A stretch of 64,000 bases of DNA from assembly GCF_001646665.1 (NCBI RefSeq), contig NZ_LWBU01000395.1, positions 143,458-207,457 on the forward strand. Direction: 5' to 3'. The notes beneath the pieces are model-generated. The model did not search any database, was not told where the DNA came from, and saw only the letters and a list, made by a program, of their open reading frames with translations. This DNA comes from Streptomyces noursei. GTDB lineage: Bacteria; Actinomycetota; Actinomycetes; Streptomycetales; Streptomycetaceae. This document shows, in pieces, positions 25,112-32,866 of the stretch. Within the stretch, counting starts at the first letter, position 1, and each line of letters starts with the position of its first letter. Made by a program: the position numbers and the translations under genes.

Positions 25112-25879
25112 TCAGGTGCGCAGGTGCGAGGCGCCGTTGAGGTCCAGGACGGTGCCGGAGGACCACTCGGCGGCGGGCGAGGCGAGCCACAGCACCGCCG
25201 CCGCGATCTCCTCCGGCGCGGCCACCCGGCCGAAGGGGCTCTGGGCGCGGATCGCCTCGCCCTCCGCCCCCGTCAGGCGGGACGCCACGCGCTCGGTGGC
25301 GAAGAACCCGGGGGCGACCGAGGCGACGGCGATGCCGTGCGGGGCGAGGGAGACCGCCAGCGACTGGCCGAGGGCGTGGACGGCCGCCTTCGTGGCCCCG
25401 TAGGCGGGGTGGTCGGGTTCGCCGCGGAAGGCGCCCCGGGAGCCGATGTTGACGATCCGTCCGCCGGTGCCCTGGTCGATCATGCGGCGGCCCGCCAGGT
25501 GGCTCAGGTTCGCGGTGGCGAGCAGATTGACGGCGACGTGCTGCTGCCAGGCCGCCACCCATGTGTCGTACGACGTCTCCGGCAGCGGGTGCCGGATGTT
25601 GACCGCCGCGTTGTTGACGAGCACGTCCAGGCCGCCCAGCGCGTCCGCGGCGGCGTCGGCCACGCGGGCGGTCGCCGCCGGGTCGGTGAGGTCGCCGCCC
25701 ACCAGGACGTGGCCCGTGCCCGGCAGGGACTCCAGGGTCGCGCGCGCCTCGTCGGCGCGTGAGCCGTAGTGCACCGCGACCCGGTCGCCGTTCTGGGCGA
25801 ACGCCCGGGCGACGGCGCGGCCGAGGCCCCGTGAGGCCCCGCTGACGAGGACGCGGCGGCCGGTGCCGGGGAAGTCCAT
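25112..25879 (-). CDS. SDR-family oxidoreductase
   Basis: Short-chain dehydrogenase/reductase (255 aa) with the cofactor motif SGASRGLGRA at residues 13-22, the NNAA motif, the catalytic Tyr/Lys in YGATK, and RIVNIGSRGAF at the usual Ser strand (a Ser is present one position off the common NISS). The C-terminal GTVLDLNGASHL matches fabG-like members. The substrate is unknown. The leader contains a hexamer tandem repeat. Expressed leftwards; the TerD gene upstream is in the same direction with a 187-base spacer. Confidence 0.88.
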   Translation of the reverse strand: MDFPGTGRRVLVSGASRGLGRAVARAFAQNGDRVAVHYGSRADEARATLESLPGTGHVLVGGDLTDPAATARVADAAADALGGLDVLVNNAAVNIRHPLPETSYDTWVAAWQQHVAVNLLATANLSHLAGRRMIDQGTGGRIVNIGSRGAFRGEPDHPAYGATKAAVHALGQSLAVSLAPHGIAVASVAPGFFATERVASRLTGAEGEAIRAQSPFGRVAAPEEIAAAVLWLASPAAEWSSGTVLDLNGASHLRT

Positions 25880-25894
25880 GGGGGCCTTTCCGTC

Positions 25895-25924
25895 GGTGCG
25901 AGTGCGAGTGCGAGTGCGAGTGCG
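25895..25924. repeat. Hexamer tandem repeat upstream of the SDR gene
   Basis: Five six-base units: one GGTGCG followed by four perfect AGTGCG copies. They begin 15 bases upstream of the SDR start codon on its 5' side, with degenerate GGTGGG/TACGGG units beyond. Slippage could vary copy number in the leader. Confidence 0.8.
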
Positions 25925-26066
25925 GGTGGGTACGGGCGCGGGTGGATACGGGGGTGCGGGTCCGGTGCCGCGGCGAGGCGGGCGCCGGCGGCGAGGAGGC
26001 CCGGGCCCGGGCCTTCCCGCCGCCGGGAGGGCGGCCGCTGCGCGCGAGGGCGCCGCGGAGCCGGTC

Positions 26067-27290
26067 CTACAGCGCCTGGGCGGCCGGCTTGACCATGCCG
26101 CGCACGGTCCGCGACTTCACGAACTCGCCCATCGCCGTCATCTCCCACTCGCCGGAGAACTGCTTGATGAGCTTGGCCATCATGACGCCGGTCTGCGGCT
26201 CCGCCGAGGTGAGGTCGAAGCGGACCAGCTCCTCGCCGGTCGCCGCGTCCATCAGCCGGCAGTACGCCTTGGCGACCTCGGTGAACTTCTGGCCGGAGAA
26301 GGAGTTCACGGTGAAGACCAGTCCGGTGGCGTCGGCGGGCAGGCGGCCCAGGTCGACGACGATGACCTCGTCGTCGCCCGCGCCCTCGCCGGTGAGGTTG
26401 TCGCCGGAGTGCTTGATGGCGCCGTTCAGGATGGCCAGCTTGCCGAAGTAGCAGCTGTCCAGGTGGTTGCGCTGGGGGCCGTACGCGATGACGGAGGCGT
26501 CGAGGTCGATGTCCTTGCCGCGGAACGCGGGCTCCCAGCCGAGGCCCATCTTGACCTGCGAGAGGAGCGGGCGGCCGCCCTTGACCAGGGAGACGGTCTG
26601 GTTCTTCTGGAGGTTGACCCGGCCCTTGTCGAGGTTGATCTTCCCCGCTCCGGGGGCGGGGGGCGCCGGGGGAGCGGGCGGCGCGGCCTGGGGGGCCGGC
26701 GCGGGCGTCGAGGCGCGGGAGGGTGCCGGCGCCGGTGCCGGGGCGGGCGCGGGCGCGGGTGCCTGGGCGGGGGCGGCCTGCGCCGGCTCCTCGTCGACCG
26801 AGACACCGAAGTCGGTGGCGATGCCGGCCAACCCGTCGGCGTACCCCTGGCCCACGGCGCGGACCTTCCAGGCGCCGTTGCGGAGGTAGACCTCGACCAC
26901 CACGAGCGCGGTCTCCGTGCCGAGCCGCGGCGGGGTGAACGTGGCGAGCACGGCGCCGCCGTCGGCGTCGCGGACGGTCGCGGTGGGTTCGATGCCCTGG
27001 AACGTCTGCCCGGCGGCGTCCGGGCTCGCCGTGACGACGATCTTCTCGATGCCCGGCGGTACGGCGGCCGTGTCCACGATGATCGCGTCCGGTGCCGTGC
27101 CGCCGCCCGACCGGTACGTCACGCCCGGGCCGGACGGCTGGTTGTAGAAGATGAAGTCGTCGTCGGAGCGCACCTTGCCGTCGGCGGTGAGCAGCAGGCC
27201 CGATACGTCGAGCCGCACGGGCGCGGCGACGTCCACCGCCACACGGGTGACGGCAAGCGGGATGTTCGAGCCGGGGGTCATAGCTGTCAT
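26067..27290 (-). CDS. Two-domain TerD-family stress protein
   Basis: A 407-aa protein with two TerD domains: one near residues 8-165 (RVAVDVAAPVRLDVSGLLL, DDDFIFYNQPSGPGV) and one near 215-405 (INLDKGRVNLQKNQTVSL, GDDEVIVVDLGRLP, FTVNSFSGQKFTEV). They are joined by a long Ala/Pro linker (residues about 170-215). TerD domains bind Ca2+ and are linked to tellurite, phage and stress responses. No other ter genes are close, so it works alone or with distant partners. It is translated from ATG 27290 (or 27281). Confidence 0.92.
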   Translation of the reverse strand: MTAMTPGSNIPLAVTRVAVDVAAPVRLDVSGLLLTADGKVRSDDDFIFYNQPSGPGVTYRSGGGTAPDAIIVDTAAVPPGIEKIVVTASPDAAGQTFQGIEPTATVRDADGGAVLATFTPPRLGTETALVVVEVYLRNGAWKVRAVGQGYADGLAGIATDFGVSVDEEPAQAAPAQAPAPAPAPAPAPAPSRASTPAPAPQAAPPAPPAPPAPGAGKINLDKGRVNLQKNQTVSLVKGGRPLLSQVKMGLGWEPAFRGKDIDLDASVIAYGPQRNHLDSCYFGKLAILNGAIKHSGDNLTGEGAGDDEVIVVDLGRLPADATGLVFTVNSFSGQKFTEVAKAYCRLMDAATGEELVRFDLTSAEPQTGVMMAKLIKQFSGEWEMTAMGEFVKSRTVRGMVKPAAQAL

Positions 27291-27325
27291 GCCGGGGTAA
27301 CGAGCGACATCGCTTTGCCGTTCCC

Positions 27326-27556
27326 TTACCTACCGCCACTCCGGTTACGCGGGTGGTCGCGGGCGGTCCGCTCGTTGCCGTGCTTGTACGCGCCGGTCCA
27401 CCGGGCCATCACCAGCTGGGCGTCACCGGATTCCGCTTCGGCGAGGAACCGCTCCGCGCGGCTGCCCCGCAGGGTGCCGGCGGGGCGGCCCTGGTGGGTG
27501 ATCCCCACGGTGCCGTCGGCGTGGCGGACGTAGCGGAAACCATGGGGTCGGGGCAT
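27326..27556 (-). CDS. Small conserved hypothetical protein
   Basis: A 76-aa basic protein: MPRPHGFRYVRHADGTVGI, then ITHQGRPAGTLRGSRAERFLAEAESGDAQLVMARWTGAYKHGNERTARDHP. The centre looks like a small helix-strand fold conserved in Streptomyces. GGAGG lies nine bases upstream of ATG 27556, which decides this start over ATG 27565. No signal, Cys or membrane helix. It sits between udh and the TerD gene on the same strand. The function is unknown. Confidence 0.72.
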   Translation of the reverse strand: MPRPHGFRYVRHADGTVGITHQGRPAGTLRGSRAERFLAEAESGDAQLVMARWTGAYKHGNERTARDHPRNRSGGR

Positions 27557-27600
27557 GGGGCGCATCCTCCCCGGCCGCGGCCGTGCGCGTCATCCGGATC

Positions 27601-28410
27601 TCAGTGCGGCCACTGCGGCGGACGGGTGCAGAAGTGGCCGCCCAGGTGGGCGTGGTCGGGGTCGGCGTCGTCCAGCTCGCCCTGCTCGGCGACGAGCGCG
27701 GCGGCGTACCGCTCGGAGTCGTCCTGCGGCTCGTAGCCGAGGGCCCGGGCGGTCGAGAGGTCCCACCACAGGCGGGTGTTGGCGGACGAGCCGTACACGA
27801 CGGTGTGCCCGACGTCCCCGGCGGTGAGGGCGGCGTGGAGGAGGCGGGCGCAGTCGGCGGGGCTCATCCACACCGAGAGCATCCGCACGGACGTGGGCCG
27901 CGGGAAGCAGGAGCCGATGCGCACGGAGACCGATTCCAGACCGTGCAGGTCCCAGTAGAGCTGGGCGAGGTCCTCGCCGAAGCACTTGGACAGTCCGTAG
28001 TGGGTGTCGGGGCGGCGCGGGGTGTCGACCGGGATCAGCGGGTCGCCCTCGCGCGGGCGCGGGGTGAAGCCGACGGCGTGGTTGCTGGAGGCGAACACGA
28101 TCCGGGGCACACCCTCCTGGCGCGCCGCCTCGTAGAGGTTGTAGGTGCCCGCGATGTTGGCGCGCAGGATCTTGTCGAAGGAGGCTTCCAGCGAGATGCC
28201 GGCGAGGTGGATGATCGCGTCGACGCCGCGGACGGCCTCGCGCAGGGCGTCCCGGTCGGCGAGGTCGGCGGTGATCGCGCCGGGTTCGCCCTCGACGGGG
28301 ACGATGTCGAGGAGGCGCAGCTCGTACCCGTACGCGGGCAGCAGTCCGCGCATGAGCGTGCCGAGGCCGCCGGCGGCTCCGGTGAGCAGGACCGTGCGGG
28401 GAGCGGGCAT
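27601..28410 (-). CDS. udh: Uronate dehydrogenase (NAD-dependent epimerase/dehydratase fold)
   Basis: SDR-type enzyme (269 aa) that oxidises D-galacturonate or D-glucuronate to the aldaric acid lactone with NAD+. The cofactor motif TGAAGGLGTLMR, the family-specific SSNHAVGF and the catalytic YGLSKCFGE (Y-x3-K) match characterised uronate dehydrogenases of about 265 aa. CAAGGAGATCC precedes ATG 28410. It is divergent from kdgD, which acts two steps later in the same oxidative route, with pectin-degrading genes downstream in the window. Uronate use is therefore well supported; exact preference (galacturonate or glucuronate) is not decided. Confidence 0.88.
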   Translation of the reverse strand: MPAPRTVLLTGAAGGLGTLMRGLLPAYGYELRLLDIVPVEGEPGAITADLADRDALREAVRGVDAIIHLAGISLEASFDKILRANIAGTYNLYEAARQEGVPRIVFASSNHAVGFTPRPREGDPLIPVDTPRRPDTHYGLSKCFGEDLAQLYWDLHGLESVSVRIGSCFPRPTSVRMLSVWMSPADCARLLHAALTAGDVGHTVVYGSSANTRLWWDLSTARALGYEPQDDSERYAAALVAEQGELDDADPDHAHLGGHFCTRPPQWPH

Positions 28411-28456
28411 GGGCGGATCTCCTTGGCGGGTGGGGACGGCACACATACCGGGGCCG

Positions 28457-28475
28457 CATTCACATGCGTGGACAC
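28457..28475 (-). promoter_or_regulatory. Weak IclR-type site at the udh promoter
   Basis: CATTCACATGCGTGGACAC shares 12 of 19 positions with the kdgD operator region (28597-28615) and overlaps the udh -10 by two bases. It is the poorest member of the motif family described at 58395. Confidence 0.35.
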
Positions 28476-28503
28476 GCTAGGGAGTGATCGAGAACGCCGT
28501 CAA
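28474..28503 (-). promoter_or_regulatory. udh: udh promoter
   Basis: On the minus strand, TTGACG (28498-28503) and TAGCGT (28474-28479) are separated by 18 bases. The same -10 and nearly the same -35, with the same spacing, occur in the divergent kdgD promoter. Confidence 0.65.
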
Positions 28504-28562
28504 GAGGGTGGACGCCTGTCGGTTCGCCCTTCCTGGAGGCCCTTTTCCGCCGATCCGCCGCC

Positions 28563-28592
28563 TTGACCGGTCCAAGGGAGCGGGTCTAGCGT
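28563..28592 (+). promoter_or_regulatory. kdgD promoter
   Basis: TTGACC (28563-28568) and TAGCGT (28587-28592) are separated by 18 bases, about 65 bases upstream of the kdgD start. The IclR-type operator begins just after the -10. Confidence 0.65.
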
Positions 28593-28597
28593 GGTCG

Positions 28598-28615
28598 TGT
28601 TCAGAAATATGGACA
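28598..28615 (+). promoter_or_regulatory. IclR-type operator before kdgD
   Basis: TGTTCAGAAATATGGACA shares its first nine bases and 13 of 18 overall with the site at 58395 beside the IclR gene. It sits at the predicted transcription start, 42 bases before the GTG. Confidence 0.6.
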
Positions 28616-28656
28616 CTGATCACAGTTGTGTACGACGCCTGGTTCAAGGAGCGCCC

Positions 28657-29586
28657 GTGACCTCAGCCCCGCTCGCCGGCCGACTCGACGGCCTGCTCTT
28701 CTTCCCCGTGACCGCGTACGGCCCCGGCGGCGCGCTCGACCTCGACGTGTTCCGCGCGCACGTGCGCGCCGGGGTCGAGGCCGGCGCCGGCGCGGTCTTC
28801 GCCGCCTGCGGCACCGGCGAGTTCCACGCCCTCACCCCCGAGGAGTTCCAGGCCTGCGTGGCGGCGGCCGTCGAGGAGACCGGCGGGCGGGTGCCGGTGC
28901 TGGCGGGCACCGGGTACGGCACGGCCCTCGCGATCCGGTACGCCCGGCTCGCGCAGGAGGCGGGCGCCGACGGGCTGCTCGCCATGCCCCCCTACCTCGT
29001 GGTCGCCGACCAGGAGGGGCTGCTGCGCCACTACACCGCCCTGGCCGGGGCCACCGCACTGGACGTCGTCGTCTACCAGCGCGACAACGTCGTCCTCACC
29101 CCCGCGACGGCAGTCGCGCTGGCCCGGGTGGACGGCATCATCGGGATCAAGGACGGCCACGGCGACCTCGACCTCATGCAGCGCATCGTGAGCGCCGTCC
29201 GCTCCGAGGGGCTCGACCTGCTGTACTTCAACGGCCTGCCCACCGCCGAACTCACCGGCCGGGCCTACCGGGGCATCGGCGTCACGCTCTACTCCTCCGC
29301 CGTCTTCTGCTTCGCCCCCGACATCGCCCTCGCCTTCCACCGGGCGCTGAACGGCGGCGACGACGCGACGGTCGACCGTCTCGTCGACGGCTTCTACCGG
29401 CCGCTGGTGGAACTGCGCGCCAAGGGCAGGGGATACGCCGTCTCGCTGGTCAAGGCCGCCGTGCGCATGGGAGGCCTGGACGTCGGCGAGGTCCGGCCAC
29501 CGCTCAGCGAACCGTCGCCGGCGCACCTGGCGGAGCTGGCCGGGATCATCGAGCGCGGCCGGGCGCTGCTGGGGGACGCGCGGTGA
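28657..29586 (+). CDS. kdgD: 5-dehydro-4-deoxyglucarate dehydratase (DHDPS family)
   Basis: TIM-barrel lyase (309 aa) that dehydrates and decarboxylates 5-keto-4-deoxy-D-glucarate to alpha-ketoglutarate semialdehyde. It shows ACGTGEFHAL in the substrate loop, the Tyr motif VVYQRDNVVLTP and the Schiff-base Lys in GIIGIKDGHGD, all typical of KdgD rather than DapA. GTG 28657 is chosen because AAGGAG lies seven bases upstream. It is divergent from udh and coupled (GTGA) to a TIM-barrel gene of unknown role. Its product is the substrate of the dehydrogenase at 58.4 kb, which shares its operator motif. Confidence 0.9.
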   Translation: MTSAPLAGRLDGLLFFPVTAYGPGGALDLDVFRAHVRAGVEAGAGAVFAACGTGEFHALTPEEFQACVAAAVEETGGRVPVLAGTGYGTALAIRYARLAQEAGADGLLAMPPYLVVADQEGLLRHYTALAGATALDVVVYQRDNVVLTPATAVALARVDGIIGIKDGHGDLDLMQRIVSAVRSEGLDLLYFNGLPTAELTGRAYRGIGVTLYSSAVFCFAPDIALAFHRALNGGDDATVDRLVDGFYRPLVELRAKGRGYAVSLVKAAVRMGGLDVGEVRPPLSEPSPAHLAELAGIIERGRALLGDAR

Positions 29587-30773
29587 GGGCCGCCGCCTTC
29601 CTCTACCCCTGGGACGTCGTCGGCGACCCCGGCGCCGCCGCCCGGATCGCGGACCTCGGCGTCCGGCAGGTCACCCTCGCCTCCGCGTACCACTCCACCC
29701 GCGCCCTCACGCCCCGCCACCCGGCGCACCGCCTCGTCACCGCCGAGTACGCCGCCGTCCTCTACCCGCCCGACCGCGCCCGCTGGGCCGGACGGGACCT
29801 GGTGCCGTACGAGGCGGGCGACTGGGCGCCCGGCGACGCGTACGGGCAGGCCGCCCGGGCCCTGGAGGCCGCCGGGCTGGACGTCCACAGCTGGGTCGTC
29901 CTCGCCCACAACTCCCGTCTGGGCGCCGAGCACCCGGGCACGTCGGTGGTCAACGCCTACGGCGACCGCTACCCGTGGGCCCCGTGCATCGCCCGGCCCG
30001 CCGTCCGGGCCCACCTCACCGAGCTGGCCGCCGAGGCGGCGGTGCGCCCCGGGGCCCGCGGCACCGAACTGGAGTCGTGTGGCTGGTACGGGATGGCCCA
30101 CCTGCACGCCCACGACAAGATCGGGGGCGTCGCCCTCGGGGACGCCGCGCAGTACCTGATGTCCCTGTGCTTCTGCGCCACCTGCCGCGACGGGTACGCG
30201 GCGCACGGCCTCGACCCGCAGGAGCTCGGGGCCGCGGTGCGCCGGGCCCTGGAGCCGGTGTGGGCCTCGGGCGGTGCGTCCGGCACCGGGTGGCCCGCCG
30301 TGGAGGAACTGCTGGGCGCCGGGCCGGCGGCCGCCACCCTCGCGTGGCGCACACGGGCCGCCCGCACCCTCCAGGAGGAGGCCGTCGCGGCGGTCCGGGC
30401 GGCCGCGCCGCCGGGCTTCCGGGTGCTGCTGCACGCCGACCCCGCCCCGTACCGCACCGGCGCCAACGCGGGGGCGGACCCCGCGCACGTCCTGGCCGTC
30501 GCGGACGGCGTCGTCCTGCCCTGCACGGCCGGCGGCGCGGAGTCGGTGCTGCCCCCGTTCGCCGCCCACGCGCGCGCGGACACCGTCCTGGCGGCCAACC
30601 TCACCGTCGTCACCGGCATGGGCGGGTCCCCCGCCACCCTCGCCGCCGACGCCGCCCGCGCCCGGGAGCTGGGCGCCACCGAACTGCGGCTCTACCACGC
30701 GGGCCTCGCCTCCGACCCCGACCTGGCCGCCGTCGGCGCCGCGCTCGCCACCCTCGCAGCCACCCCGCCCTGA
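29583..30773 (+). CDS. TIM-barrel protein of unknown function coupled to kdgD
   Basis: A 396-aa soluble protein beginning VRAAAFLYPWDVVGDPGAAARIADLGVRQVTLAS, the opening strand and helix of a barrel. Further strands include LDVHSWVVLAHNSRLG and FRVLLHADPAPYRTGANAG; a motif FCATCRDGYAAHGLD has a Cys-x2-Cys that could bind metal. It resembles glycoside-hydrolase-like proteins without a known activity. GTG 29583 overlaps the kdgD stop, so it is made with kdgD, and a role in uronate or oligouronide handling is inferred. The last 164 bases are antisense to the end of the MFS gene. Confidence 0.75.
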   Translation: MRAAAFLYPWDVVGDPGAAARIADLGVRQVTLASAYHSTRALTPRHPAHRLVTAEYAAVLYPPDRARWAGRDLVPYEAGDWAPGDAYGQAARALEAAGLDVHSWVVLAHNSRLGAEHPGTSVVNAYGDRYPWAPCIARPAVRAHLTELAAEAAVRPGARGTELESCGWYGMAHLHAHDKIGGVALGDAAQYLMSLCFCATCRDGYAAHGLDPQELGAAVRRALEPVWASGGASGTGWPAVEELLGAGPAAATLAWRTRAARTLQEEAVAAVRAAAPPGFRVLLHADPAPYRTGANAGADPAHVLAVADGVVLPCTAGGAESVLPPFAAHARADTVLAANLTVVTGMGGSPATLAADAARARELGATELRLYHAGLASDPDLAAVGAALATLAATPP

Positions 30774-32028
30774 GCCGAACCGCCCCGAACCGCCCCGGGC
30801 CGAGCCGCCCCGGCCCGGCCGCCAGCGCGGCGGCCGTCAGCAGGCCGGCCACCGCCACCGGCGGCAGCACCACGCGGACGTCCACCAAGGACACCAGGGC
30901 CGCACCCAGCGGCAGCGCCACCGCGTTCGGGACGAACAGCAGCGTGCCGGCGGTGGCGGCGGCGCGGCCCAGGACCGCGTCCGGGGCGCGCCGCTGCACC
31001 GCCGTCAGCACACCGATCGGCACGCACGGCAGGCCCAGGCCCACGAGCCCGCAGCACACGAGCACCGCGACGTCGTACGGCAGTGCCCGCCCGCCCGCCG
31101 CGACCGCGAACAGCGCGACTCCCGCGGCCACGAACCCCCGCTCACCCAGCCGCCGCAGCAGGGGTCCCGCCACCACCCCGGCGACCACCGAACCGGCGCC
31201 CTGCGCCGCGTACATCACCCCGACGAACGCCGGCGGGCGCCCCAGCACGTCGTCCGCCACCGCGTACACCAGGGCGCCGTTCACCCCGGCGAGCCCCATG
31301 GCGGCCGCCCCGGCCACCAGCAGCGGCCGCAGGCCGGCCGACCGCCACAGGCGGCGCACCCCCTCCCGGGCCCCGGACACCGCCCCGGCCCCCGCCCGCC
31401 CGGGCGGCGGCTCCTCCCGCACCCGCAGCAGCGCGAACGCCCCGGCCGCCAGCGCGAACGTCAGCGCGTCCAGGAGCACCACCGGCGCCCCGCCGAACCG
31501 TGCGAACAGCGCGGCAGCCGTCAGCGGGGCGATCAGCTTCACGCCCTCGGTGACCGTCATGCGCAGCCCGTTGAGGTCACCGAGGACCTCCTTGCCGACC
31601 GCCCCCGGCAGCAGCGCCGCCTCCGCGGCGTCCAGCACGGTGCCGGCGGCCCCATACACGAACAGCACCGCGAACAGCAGCCACACCCGCCCGGCCGAGT
31701 CGACCAGCAGCAGGACCGGCAGCACGGCCGCCATGGCGAGGTTCACCCGCACCAGCAGCGGCCCCCGCCGCATCCGGTCCGCCGGCCCGCCCAGCACCGG
31801 GCCGGCGAGGACCGGCGCCCACATCGCGAACGCCGTCAGCGCGGCCAGCCCGTCCGACCCGGTCAGCGACTTGACCCAGACGCCCGCCACGAGCCACATC
31901 CCGGTCGTGCCGAAACCGGACACCAGCACCCCGGACAGGTACAGCCGCGCGTTCCGGTCCCGCAGGACCCGCCCCGCCGGTCCGGCCGCCCGCCGGTGCG
32001 CCGACCCGTCCACCCCTCGTTCCGCCAT
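30610..32028 (-). CDS. MFS transporter with an Arg-rich C-terminal extension
   Basis: Major-facilitator permease (472 aa) with about 12 hydrophobic segments from LYLSGVLVSGFGTTGMWLVAGVWV to VLPPVAVAGLLTAAALAAG. The A-loop motif GGPADRMRRGPLLVR lies between helices 2 and 3. The likely role is export of a drug or metabolite, or sugar-related transport (unknown). The normal family ending is near residue 400; the frame then continues about 70 codons through Pro/Gly/Arg-rich sequence antisense to the TIM-barrel gene. This may be a real tail or the result of a lost stop. Start ATG 32028; GTG 32037 is possible. It is divergent from gntR. Confidence 0.82.
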   Translation of the reverse strand: MAERGVDGSAHRRAAGPAGRVLRDRNARLYLSGVLVSGFGTTGMWLVAGVWVKSLTGSDGLAALTAFAMWAPVLAGPVLGGPADRMRRGPLLVRVNLAMAAVLPVLLLVDSAGRVWLLFAVLFVYGAAGTVLDAAEAALLPGAVGKEVLGDLNGLRMTVTEGVKLIAPLTAAALFARFGGAPVVLLDALTFALAAGAFALLRVREEPPPGRAGAGAVSGAREGVRRLWRSAGLRPLLVAGAAAMGLAGVNGALVYAVADDVLGRPPAFVGVMYAAQGAGSVVAGVVAGPLLRRLGERGFVAAGVALFAVAAGGRALPYDVAVLVCCGLVGLGLPCVPIGVLTAVQRRAPDAVLGRAAATAGTLLFVPNAVALPLGAALVSLVDVRVVLPPVAVAGLLTAAALAAGPGRLGPGRFGAVRLRAGWLRGWRARRRRRPGRGRRRGPRGRAAVRWRPAPGRGRRRRRGWRGTRPCR

Positions 32029-32111
32029 GCCCGCCACGGTGCGCCCTGAGGCCCCCCGGAGGGATCGGGCACCTTCCCGGGTCCGGCCCCCGGAAATCCC
32101 AACGCACCTGT

Positions 32112-32132
32112 TTCGTCATAAGCGTTGACGAA
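32112..32132. promoter_or_regulatory. Inverted repeat over the gntR -35 region
   Basis: TTCGTCA and TGACGAA form a perfect seven-base inverted repeat with a seven-base centre. The right arm overlaps the -35 (32125-32130). It lies in the divergent spacer, so it could control both the MFS and gntR genes. Confidence 0.5.
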
Positions 32133-32153
32133 CACCCGCCACCGCCCTAGCTT
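32125..32153 (+). promoter_or_regulatory. gntR operon promoter
   Basis: TTGACG (32125-32130) and TAGCTT (32148-32153) have an exact 17-base spacer. Transcription would start near 32160, leaving a leader of about 60 bases. Confidence 0.65.
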
Positions 32154-32174
32154 CATCGCGTCGTACTTCGTACG

Positions 32175-32207
32175 TCATATATGAGACGCGATACGCGAGA
32201 TATGAGA
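32175..32207 (+). promoter_or_regulatory. Repeats in the gntR leader (possible GntR operator)
   Basis: The palindrome TCATATATGA (32175-32184) overlaps a direct repeat ATATGAGA at 32179-32186 and 32200-32207, spaced 21 bases (two helical turns). These AT-rich elements stand out in a GC-rich leader, just downstream of the predicted transcription start. Confidence 0.5.
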
Positions 32208-32218
32208 GCAGCCGCCCT

Positions 32219-32866
32219 ATGGCCTTCGCCGCCGCCCCCAGCCCGATCCCCTCCCGCACCCAGTACGTCCTGGAGGCGGTCAAGCACGCGATCCTCACCG
32301 GCCAGTTGCCCCCCGGCAAACCCCTGGTGGAGACGGAACTGGCGGCGCAGTTCGGGGTGTCGAAGACCCCCGTGCGGGAGGCCCTGAAGACCCTCGCGGG
32401 GACCGGACTCGTCGTCATGAGCCAGTACAAGGGCGCCACCGTCCGCACCGTGGACGCCGCCATGGCGCGCGAGGTCTACGACGTGCGCCTGCTCCTCGAA
32501 CCGGAGGCGCTGCGCCGGACCGTCACCCGCCGCGCGTCCCTCGACGCCGCCGGACGGGCGCTGGCCACCGCCGACACCGCCGCCGACCGGGCCGAACGCT
32601 CCCTCGCCAACCGCGAGTTCCACCGGGCCCTCTACCTGCCCTGCGGCAACCCGCTGCTCGCCCGGATGCTCGACGAGGTGCGCGACCAGGCCGCCCTGGT
32701 GTCCACCGTCGCCTGGAGCACCCGGCCCTCCTGGCGCCAGGAGGCCGACGAGCACCGGGGGATCCTCGCGCTGGCCGAGGCCGGGGATGCCGAGGGCGCC
32801 GCCCGCGCCCTGCACGACCACATCGCCTCGTTCGTCGAGCGGGCCTTCCCGGAGGACGCCCGGTGA
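32219..32866 (+). CDS. GntR-family regulator with FCD ligand domain
   Basis: A 215-aa regulator. The N-terminal winged helix (residues about 10-75) includes GKPLVETELAAQFGVSKTPVREALKTLAGTGLVVM. The C-terminal helical FCD domain contains VYDVRLLLEPEALRRTVTR, REFHRALYLPCGN and DEHRGILALAEAG, with the Asp and His residues that bind metal and organic acids in this family. Its stop overlaps the next start (GTGA), so it is the first gene of a gntR-lyase-dehydratase unit and probably senses a sugar acid. It lacks a strong ribosome site. Confidence 0.92.
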   Translation: MAFAAAPSPIPSRTQYVLEAVKHAILTGQLPPGKPLVETELAAQFGVSKTPVREALKTLAGTGLVVMSQYKGATVRTVDAAMAREVYDVRLLLEPEALRRTVTRRASLDAAGRALATADTAADRAERSLANREFHRALYLPCGNPLLARMLDEVRDQAALVSTVAWSTRPSWRQEADEHRGILALAEAGDAEGAARALHDHIASFVERAFPEDAR

